Origin: Azonexus sp.
GTDB lineage: Bacteria; Pseudomonadota; Gammaproteobacteria; Burkholderiales; Rhodocyclaceae
Length of the DNA: 8,572 bases
Direction: 5' to 3'
NCBI GenBank assembly: GCA_030697085.1
Contig: JAUYQT010000818.1
Location: forward strand, 1 to 8,572
Below, piece after piece: positions 1-8,015 of the stretch. Within the stretch, counting starts at the first letter, position 1. Each line of letters starts with the position of its first letter. A model generated the notes under the pieces. It did no database searches. It saw only the letters and a program-made list of their open reading frames with translations, and was not told where the DNA came from. The position numbers and the translations under genes were made by a program.

Positions 1-306
1 CACTTTGGTAACCAATGGACAGGTGGCATCGAAGACCTTCAGACCGCGCGCCTCAGCTTCATCGCGGACTGCTTTGGAAACCCCGTGGGCACTGAAGATT
101 ACCGTGCTACCGGCGGGCACCTCCCGCAACTCTTCAATAAACACGGCGCCCTTGGCCCGCAAGTCATCACAGACAAATTTGTTGTGTACAACTTCGTGGC
201 GGACATAAATCGGTGCGCCAAATTTTTCCAGAGCGCGCTCGACAATGGCGATAGCGCGTTCGACACCAGCACAAAAGCCGCGGGGATTGGCCAGGATGAC
301 TTGCAT
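1..306 (-). CDS. ispH: 4-hydroxy-3-methylbut-2-enyl diphosphate reductase, IspH (LytB), N-terminal part
   Basis: IspH carries out the last step of the MEP isoprenoid pathway, reducing HMBPP to IPP and DMAPP with a [4Fe-4S] cluster in the cytosol. Only the first 102 codons are in the window; the gene continues past the left edge. The protein opens [15 protein letters not shown], the typical IspH N-terminus. Cys12 and Cys96 (in DATCPLV) match two of the three cluster cysteines, and His41 and His74 (in SAHGVS) match the substrate-binding histidines at the same numbers as in E. coli. The ATG directly abuts the TAA of fkpB with no gap. A GGAA lies 8 nt upstream, inside the end of fkpB, as a plausible ribosome binding site. 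It is the last visible gene of the ribF-ileS-lspA-fkpB-ispH chain, so it is probably expressed by read-through or coupled translation. Confidence 0.97.
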   Translation of the reverse strand, partial: MQVILANPRGFCAGVERAIAIVERALEKFGAPIYVRHEVVHNKFVCDDLRAKGAVFIEELREVPAGSTVIFSAHGVSKAVRDEAEARGLKVFDATCPLVTKV

Positions 307-732
307 TTACATGATTCCGATAATTTCCACTTCGAAGCGGATCGCTTTCCCCGCCATCGGGTGATTAAAGTCGAACAAGGCATGCGTCGCATCAAGCTGA
401 CGCAGAAAGCCGGCGAATGTGCCACCGTTGGGCGCGGTGAATTCGACGACCGAATTCTCCTTGAGTTCCATTTCAGGCGGTAATCCAGCGCGGGAAATAC
501 GCTCGACCAGGCGATCATTGTGCTGACCAAACGCCTCATTAGGCTCAAGCTGAAAAACAAAACGCTCATGCGCCGGTAGGCCGATCAATACGGATTCGAG
601 GTTTTCAGCGAGTTGACCACTGCCCATTTGCAGGGTTGCCGGACTCATGTCGAAGGTCGACAGGAATTCTTCGCCATCGAGCGCGGAAATCCGGTAATGC
701 AGGGTCAGGTAGCTATCGGAACGCACGGTCAT
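307..732 (-). CDS. fkpB: FKBP-type peptidyl-prolyl cis-trans isomerase, FkpB/SlpA family
   Basis: A 141-residue FKBP-fold prolyl isomerase of the SlpA type, a cytosolic isomerase and chaperone. The N-terminal half holds the first FKBP strands (YLTLHYRI, residues 8-15) and the GLPAHERFVFQLEPNEAFG stretch (residues 51-69). Residues about 70-120 form the insert-in-flap chaperone domain typical of SlyD/SlpA proteins. The C-terminal strand FDFNHPMAGKAIRFEVEI (120-137) matches the VDFNHPLAG signature of E. coli FkpB. There is no histidine-rich metal-binding tail, which argues for SlpA rather than SlyD. No signal peptide is seen. The start overlaps the lspA stop in an ATGA, and a strong GAGGAG lies 8 nt upstream. 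Its position between lspA and ispH is the same as in E. coli. Its client proteins cannot be told from sequence. Confidence 0.95.
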   Translation of the reverse strand: MTVRSDSYLTLHYRISALDGEEFLSTFDMSPATLQMGSGQLAENLESVLIGLPAHERFVFQLEPNEAFGQHNDRLVERISRAGLPPEMELKENSVVEFTAPNGGTFAGFLRQLDATHALFDFNHPMAGKAIRFEVEIIGIM

Positions 733-1236
733 GTCTTTTTCTCCTCGGTTTTATCGCTTGCAGTTCCGCCAGAGGACGGCCTGCCGGTTGCGGTCAACTG
801 CTCAAACACGAGCAAAATCGCGCCGACGGTAATCGCAGCATCCGCCACATTGAAGTCTGGCCAGTAGTACCCGGCAGCGTGCCATTGAATGAAATCAACC
901 ACCGCACCAAAACGAACGCGGTCAATGACGTTGCCGAGGGCGCCGCCCATGACCAACGTCAGCGCCAGTGAAAGCAGCCGCTTTTCAGGCGTTTTCCTTA
1001 ATTCAAAGGCAATCCAGCCGGAAACTCCCAAGGCCAGCACCGTAAAAAACCAACGCTGCCAGCCGGACTGATCGGCCAGAAAACTGAATGCCGCCCCCGG
1101 GTTAAAGGTCAGCACCCAATTCCAGAAAGGGGCGAGGTAAATCACTTCGCCATAGTGAATATTTTCCAGTACCAACCACTTACTGAATTGATCAAGGACA
1201 ACAACCAGCCCGGCCAACGCATACCAGCGCTTCACA

Positions 1237-1244
<8 letters not shown>
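729..1244 (-). CDS. lspA: Lipoprotein signal peptidase (signal peptidase II), LspA
   Basis: LspA is an inner-membrane aspartyl protease that removes the signal peptide from diacylglyceryl-modified prolipoproteins. The predicted protein has 171 residues, close to the usual 160-170. Hydrophobic segments lie near residues 7-18, 65-81, 90-104 and 134-149, giving the expected four membrane helices. The catalytic aspartates are Asp108 in GNVIDR and Asp135 in FNVADA; the conserved VLDQFSK is at 16-22 and FNPGAAFS at 47-54. The C-terminal 20 residues are hydrophilic and lysine/glutamate-rich. The open frame reaches 31 codons further upstream to 1337, but the ATG at 1244 gives the family-typical N-terminus; a purine-rich GCGAGG lies 9 nt upstream. 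It overlaps ileS by 8 nt and fkpB by 4 nt, implying translational coupling. Confidence 0.96.
741..746 (-). promoter_or_regulatory. Shine-Dalgarno sequence of fkpB
   Basis: GAGGAG on the minus strand, 8 nt before the fkpB ATG and inside the last codons of lspA. It is the strongest ribosome binding site in the ileS-ispH part of the chain. It fixes the fkpB start and suggests that fkpB can be initiated independently as well as by coupling through the ATGA overlap. Confidence 0.7.
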
Positions 1245-4035
<2,791 letters not shown>

Positions 4036-4044
4036 TTTGCGTGC

Positions 4045-4965
4045 TCACAGCTTGAAGAAGGCCCGGGCGGCAGCGGCATCAGCCGCGATCTGCGCCTTGA
4101 GGGCGTCCAAATTGGGGAAACGTTGTTCGCAACGCAGTTTATGCACGAAACGAACGGAAATATGCGCGCCATAAATGTCGCGATTGAAATCAAAAAGGTG
4201 CACTTCGAGTAAAGGCCGCGTCCCGCCGACTGTCGGCCGGATACCGAGATTGGCTACACCCGGCAGCGGCTTGTCGCCCAGGCCACTAACCTCGACAGCA
4301 AAAACACCGGTCATCGGCAAAGGGTTGTGCTTGATACGGATATTGGCCGTGGCAAAACCCAACTGGCGACCGATCTTGTCACCGTGCGCCACCCGACCGT
4401 CAATAACATAAGGCCGCCCAAGCAAACGCGCGGCGCGTTCCATCTCACCCGCCGCGAGGGCGGCCCGCACGGCGGAACTAGACACTCTTTCGCCGTCGAC
4501 CGTCACGCTTTGCATCGCTTCGACGGTAAAACCAAAATGCGCCCCCGCCGCCTGCAGCAAGGCAAAATCACCGACCCGGCCGCGACCAAAGCGAAAATCA
4601 TCACCAATAATCATATGCCGAACCTGCAAACTACGCACCAGAACTCGTTCTATGAATTCATCGGCCGACAGCGCGGCAAAGGTGGCATTAAAAGGACAGA
4701 TCATCGCCTGAGTCGCGCCCGCATCAGCCAGCAGTTCGAGTTTTTCACGCAGCGTACTGAGGCGTGCCGGCGCTGATTCAGGGGCAAAAAACTCACGCGG
4801 ATGCGGCTCGAAAGTCAGCACGCTCGGCACCAGCTTCAGTCGCCCCGCCGCTACAGTCAATTGTTCGATAAGAGCTGCGTGGCCAAGATGGACACCATCG
4901 AAATTTCCAATCGCAAGCGCAACCGGAAACGGGGCAGGACGCGAATAACCGCGAAAGACGCGCAT
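4045..4965 (-). CDS. ribF: Bifunctional riboflavin kinase / FAD synthetase, RibF
   Basis: A 306-residue cytosolic enzyme that phosphorylates riboflavin to FMN and adenylates FMN to FAD. The N-terminal FAD synthetase domain (about 1-175) is of the nucleotidyltransferase type, with GNFDGVHLGH at 20-29, TFEPHPREFF at 51-60, GDDFRFGRGR at 121-130 and VSSSAVR at 161-167. The C-terminal riboflavin kinase domain (about 180-305) has GRQLGFATANI at 199-209, GVANLGIRPTVGG at 236-248 and LEVHLFDF at 253-260, where Glu254 is the expected catalytic base. The PTAN motif reads ATAN here, with Ala205 replacing proline. It is the first gene of the chain. No clear Shine-Dalgarno precedes the ATG at 4965, and a TATAAT hexamer sits 27 nt upstream, so the leader should be short and leaves no room for an FMN riboswitch. 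Confidence 0.97.
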   Translation of the reverse strand: MRVFRGYSRPAPFPVALAIGNFDGVHLGHAALIEQLTVAAGRLKLVPSVLTFEPHPREFFAPESAPARLSTLREKLELLADAGATQAMICPFNATFAALSADEFIERVLVRSLQVRHMIIGDDFRFGRGRVGDFALLQAAGAHFGFTVEAMQSVTVDGERVSSSAVRAALAAGEMERAARLLGRPYVIDGRVAHGDKIGRQLGFATANIRIKHNPLPMTGVFAVEVSGLGDKPLPGVANLGIRPTVGGTRPLLEVHLFDFNRDIYGAHISVRFVHKLRCEQRFPNLDALKAQIAADAAAARAFFKL

Positions 4966-4992
4966 GAGCTAAGTGGGGAAAAAAGCGTTGAA

Positions 4993-4998
4993 TTATAA
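4993..4998 (-). promoter_or_regulatory. Candidate -10 box of the ribF operon promoter
   Basis: A perfect TATAAT on the minus strand, 27 nt before the ribF ATG. At the usual 16-18 nt spacing there is no good -35 hexamer (ATCCGG at 17 nt), so this is either a promoter with a weak -35 or an activator-dependent one. A second, weaker possibility further upstream on the same strand is TTGAGG, 17 nt, TATCCG. It would drive ribF-ileS-lspA-fkpB-ispH. The box is seen directly; its activity is inferred. Confidence 0.45.
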
Positions 4999-5009
4999 CG
5001 GCCTAAGCG

Positions 5010-5020
5010 ATCCGCCGGAT
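5010..5020. repeat. Short inverted repeat in the divergent intergenic region
   Basis: ATCCG-C-CGGAT is a perfect 11-bp inverted repeat with a one-base centre. It lies 11 bp upstream of the minus-strand TATAAT, where the -35 region of the ribF promoter would be. It may be a small operator or chance; no known regulator motif is recognised. Confidence 0.25.
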
Positions 5021-5075
5021 ATCTGAAATTTACCCATACCTCAACTTGAAAACATTCTCAAAACATCTATTTCGC

Positions 5076-5081
5076 TATAAT
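5076..5081 (+). promoter_or_regulatory. Candidate -10 box of the diguanylate cyclase promoter
   Basis: A perfect TATAAT on the plus strand, 36 nt before the ATG at 5118. No good -35 hexamer is found at 16-18 nt (CATTCT at 17 nt); a TTGAAA at 5046-5051 is too far away at 24 nt. Transcription would start near 5088 and give a leader of about 30 nt. The weak -35 is compatible with regulated transcription, but this is inference. Confidence 0.4.
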
Positions 5082-5117
5082 CAGACGTCGCTTACGAACC
5101 CATTGTGACCACCGTTA

Positions 5118-6176
5118 ATGCTTGATCTGATTAGTCACGTCGTCAAAATCTCAGCGCGCCGTGACCGCACGGAGATTAACTCGGCCATGGTTGACGCCCT
5201 GCTTGATCTTTTTCAGCCACAGCGCATCGACATTTATCGCTGTTATGCCGGCAAAAAGAAAACAGTTGTCTTCGCCTGCGCCGGATATGGGCCACAAGGG
5301 CAATTTCTTCGCAACGCCTACCTACCCGACCATCGTTACTGCCAGCCCATTGAGCGCGATCCTCTATTGAATCGCTGCCGCAAGGAGATGTCGGCGGTAT
5401 TGGATTTGCTGGATGATGGATCGCATCGCATTGTTTTTCCCGTCACCAAGCTTAATGAACCGGTCTATCTGGTCGACCTCTCGCTTTCCGATGAGTTTTC
5501 CGCTAATCAGCGCGTCGCATTGATGGGCCTGATTGAATATTTCGGCAACCACATTGCCCTGCTCGACTACGGTGAGGCCGATACGCTGACCGGATTATCG
5601 AGCCGTAAAACCTTCGACAAGCACCTTTTCGAGCTCCTTGGCAAAGCCGCCACCGACAAAATAATGGGTGGCCTCAACGGCACAACGCCACACCGCCGCC
5701 AGGGCAGCAACGGGGTAATCGCCACTAGCCACTGGCTGGCCATTTGTGACATTGACCACTTCAAGCAGGTAAATGACAACTATGGCCACCTGATCGGCGA
5801 CGAAGTGCTCATTATGCTGGCACAAGTCATGCGCCATTCATTCCGTTTTGACGATCAATTGTTCCGCTTTGGTGGCGAGGAGTTTGTCGCGCTGCTGCAA
5901 CCCACCGATCAGGCCTCCGCTTTTGCGACCCTGGAGCGCTTCCGGACCGATGTCGAAAATGAAGTTTTCAGCCGCGTCGGCCATGTCACGATCAGTATCG
6001 GCTTCAGTTGCCTGCTCCCCAACGATACGCCGACCGATGCCATCGACCGCGCCGACGAAGCGCTCTACTACGCCAAGCGTCAAGGACGGAACCGGGTCGA
6101 GTGCTATGAAATACTGGTCGCCAACCAGCAACTTGCCGCCAAAGAAATCGCCAAAGGTGAAGTCGAGCTGTTTTAG
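5118..6176 (+). CDS. Diguanylate cyclase (GGDEF protein) with N-terminal sensory-like region
   Basis: A 352-residue protein expected to make cyclic di-GMP from two GTP. The C-terminal GGDEF domain starts at DTLTGL (155-160) and carries DIDHFKQVND (211-220), GHLIGDE (223-229), the active-site GGEEF (252-256) and the closing DEALYYAKRQGRNRV (313-327). Asp211 and Glu254 fit the metal ligands, and Asn219 and Asp228 the guanine-binding residues, of PleD. RFDD (243-246), five residues before GGEEF, is an intact inhibitory I-site. The region 1-150 has no membrane segment or signal peptide and loosely resembles a GAF fold (HRIVFPV...PVYLVDLSL); its ligand is unknown. Between Phe166 and Asp211 the domain is about 20 residues longer than usual. 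The start at 5118 has no clear Shine-Dalgarno; Met24 (5187) is an alternative with GGAG 12 nt upstream. It is convergent with the amidase gene and divergent from ribF. Confidence 0.93.
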   Translation: MLDLISHVVKISARRDRTEINSAMVDALLDLFQPQRIDIYRCYAGKKKTVVFACAGYGPQGQFLRNAYLPDHRYCQPIERDPLLNRCRKEMSAVLDLLDDGSHRIVFPVTKLNEPVYLVDLSLSDEFSANQRVALMGLIEYFGNHIALLDYGEADTLTGLSSRKTFDKHLFELLGKAATDKIMGGLNGTTPHRRQGSNGVIATSHWLAICDIDHFKQVNDNYGHLIGDEVLIMLAQVMRHSFRFDDQLFRFGGEEFVALLQPTDQASAFATLERFRTDVENEVFSRVGHVTISIGFSCLLPNDTPTDAIDRADEALYYAKRQGRNRVECYEILVANQQLAAKEIAKGEVELF

Positions 6177-6255
6177 CCTGAAATACACGAAACAAGCTCG
6201 TCAGACACTCCCACCCTCAGGCGTAGTGCGAGCGACCATGACTTTAGCGGAATAT

Positions 6256-7566
6256 TCAGCTAAATGCCGCCAACCTCGATTTCGGGCCGGGCGGATGCTT
6301 GATGAAGTATTGCCGCACGCCACGCACGATCGCTTCTGCCAGTTTTTCCTGATACGCGTCATCATTGAGCCGGCGCTCTTCTTCCGGATTGGAAATAAAG
6401 GCGGTTTCGATCAGCGCCGAAGGAATATCCGGCGCCTTGAGCACGGCAAAACCGGCCTGCTCGACATGGTTTTTGTGCAGCGTATTGATCGTTCCCAGCT
6501 CGCCGAGCAAATATTTACCCAGCCGCAGGCTGTCATTGATCGTCGCGGTCTGCGACAGATCAAGCAAGGTACGGGCAAGGAAAAGATCCTTGGCGCCAAT
6601 ATTGACGCCACCAACCAGGTCTGACTCATTTTCACGCTGCGCCAACAAGCGCGCTTGCGTACTCGAGGCGCCCCGTTCCGAGAGCACGAAAACCGAGGAA
6701 CCGCGAGCATCCGGCTTGATCCAGGCATCGGCATGAATGGACAGGAAAAGATCCGACTGAATACGGCGGGCTTTTTGTACGCGCATGTGCAGCGGCACGA
6801 AAAAGTCCCCGTCTCGCGTTAGAACCGCCCGCATATTGGGCTGAGCATCAATCCGCGCCTTCAGGCGGCGGGCGACCTCAAGTGTGACATTCTTTTCATA
6901 TGACCCCCCCTTGCCAATGGCACCCGGATCTTCTCCGCCGTGACCTGGATCGAGCGTCACGGTGACCAGGCGGTCAACAATCGGTGTCGCCGATTTTTTG
7001 CTGGCATGAACCGACGGCGCCTCCGGCGTTTTTTCGGTCTTTGCCAAGCCGTCTTCCAGCGGCAACGCCTCAACGGCATCCTTGCGACCTTCAAGCAAGG
7101 CCATCAGCGGATCAGGAGGATTAAGCGGGTACACATCAAGCACCAAGCGGTGACCATATTCACCGGCCGGCGCCAGCGTGAAAACCTGCGGACTCACCTT
7201 CGATTTCAGTTCCATCACCAGACGCACAACACCCGGTTTGAAGCGCCCGGCACGCAGCACCTTGATATTGGGATCGTCCGCTGCCACCTTGTTGGCAAGA
7301 CCTTCGAGCACGCTGTTGAATTCGACGCCTTCGATATCAACCACCAGTCGATCCGGATTTTCAATGACGAAATGCGTGTATTTGAGCGGCGCATCGTATT
7401 CCAGCGTCACCCTTGTGTAATCAGCCGATGGCCAGATACGCACGGCCAGCACCGACGGTAGCCTGGCCACGGCACCGGCCAGCGGTGAAACCGAGAGGAT
7501 CAGCGCGGCGCCAGCGAAACGGAGCAGTTCCCTTCGCCCCAAGCGCTGATGAGTCCCTTTAAACAT
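6256..7566 (-). CDS. amiC: N-acetylmuramoyl-L-alanine amidase, AmiC type, Tat-exported
   Basis: A 436-residue periplasmic amidase that cuts the bond between N-acetylmuramic acid and L-alanine to split septal peptidoglycan during daughter-cell separation. The N-terminus GRRELLRFAGAALIL (10-24) is a twin-arginine signal, with a likely cleavage after Ala-Val-Ala (32-34). An AMIN domain, the septum-targeting module, covers about 38-147. A polar linker (150-197) leads to the Amidase_3 domain (200-422). Its zinc ligands are His209 in LDPGHGG, Glu224 in YEKN and His278 in SIHAD, with catalytic Glu387 in LIETAF. The segment around 300-345 (ASSTQARLLAQRENESDLVGG) is the usual regulatory helix region of division amidases. 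The start is fixed by AAGGA 5 nt upstream, which makes the gene overlap tsaE by 67 nt. By position it equals amiB of E. coli; the Tat signal makes it AmiC-like. Confidence 0.95.
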   Translation of the reverse strand: MFKGTHQRLGRRELLRFAGAALILSVSPLAGAVARLPSVLAVRIWPSADYTRVTLEYDAPLKYTHFVIENPDRLVVDIEGVEFNSVLEGLANKVAADDPNIKVLRAGRFKPGVVRLVMELKSKVSPQVFTLAPAGEYGHRLVLDVYPLNPPDPLMALLEGRKDAVEALPLEDGLAKTEKTPEAPSVHASKKSATPIVDRLVTVTLDPGHGGEDPGAIGKGGSYEKNVTLEVARRLKARIDAQPNMRAVLTRDGDFFVPLHMRVQKARRIQSDLFLSIHADAWIKPDARGSSVFVLSERGASSTQARLLAQRENESDLVGGVNIGAKDLFLARTLLDLSQTATINDSLRLGKYLLGELGTINTLHKNHVEQAGFAVLKAPDIPSALIETAFISNPEEERRLNDDAYQEKLAEAIVRGVRQYFIKHPPGPKSRLAAFS

Positions 7567-8015
7567 TGCATTCCTTCCGGTGAATCTGCCACGGCTTCGA
7601 CAAAACGCCCGGAACCTGCATGCTGAAGGCGCAACCGCAGGTCAGGCGATGGAACGCAGCCATCCGCATGCTCTGGCCATTCGACCAGACAGACTGCAGT
7701 GTCGTTAAAGTATTCGCTAAAGCCCGCATCGAGAAACTCCTCGGGTGACTCAAAACGATAAAAATCAAAGTGATATAAGTATAAGCTCGAAATTACGTAA
7801 ACTTCAACCAGAGAATAGGTCGGGCTTTTTACCGGGCCGACATAGCCCAACGCACGAATCAGGGCGCGTACCAGCGTCGTTTTACCCGTCCCCAAATCGC
7901 CTTCAAGAAAGATCACCCGGCCCGGTTGCAGCAATGGCGCCAAACTGCCGCCCAGTCGCTGGGTCGCGGCTTCATCAGGCAATTGAAAAACAGCGGTAAC
8001 ATCGGGGCTATGCAC
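7500..8015 (-). CDS. tsaE: tRNA threonylcarbamoyladenosine (t6A) biosynthesis ATPase TsaE
   Basis: TsaE is the P-loop ATPase that works with TsaB and TsaD in the cytosol to make t6A at position 37 of ANN-decoding tRNAs. Family marks are the Walker A GDLGTGKTT (39-47), SPTYSLVE (64-71), HFDFYRF (82-88) and CLVEWPE (109-115), closely matching E. coli TsaE. The chosen start is a GTG at 8015, with GGAG 8 nt upstream; the frame stays open to 8192, but that extension lies inside queG and has no family similarity. The protein has 171 residues against about 153 in E. coli. The extra C-terminal part, about residue 149 onward, is encoded in the 67-nt overlap with amiC. Codons 73-89 fall in an unusually AT-rich patch. 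Its start overlaps that of divergent queG. Confidence 0.95.
   Translation of the reverse strand: MHSPDVTAVFQLPDEAATQRLGGSLAPLLQPGRVIFLEGDLGTGKTTLVRALIRALGYVGPVKSPTYSLVEVYVISSLYLYHFDFYRFESPEEFLDAGFSEYFNDTAVCLVEWPEHADGCVPSPDLRLRLQHAGSGRFVEAVADSPEGMQCLKGLISAWGEGNCSVSLAPR
7572..7576 (-). promoter_or_regulatory. Shine-Dalgarno sequence of amiC inside tsaE
   Basis: AAGGA on the minus strand, 5 nt before the amiC ATG and inside the tsaE reading frame. It supports the ATG at 7566. The twin-arginine pair at codons 11-12 also requires a start at or near this point; a TTG at codon 9 would leave only one residue before the arginine pair. Confidence 0.65.

Noticed and set aside
4966..5117. FMN riboswitch or other structured leader before ribF
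   Set aside because: The minus-strand TATAAT lies only 27 nt before the ATG, leaving no room for an RFN element, and no RFN-like conserved blocks are seen.
6196..6233. Possible hairpin between the convergent diguanylate cyclase and amiC genes (GCTCG/CGAGC plus CACT/AGTG)
   Set aside because: The stem is interrupted by a 5-nt bulge, has a 15-nt loop and lacks a T tract on either strand, so it is not a convincing intrinsic terminator.
5848..6624. 258-codon plus-strand open frame spanning the end of the diguanylate cyclase and the antisense of amiC
   Set aside because: It is a shifted frame of the GGDEF domain followed by antisense of the amidase, with no coherent protein signature.
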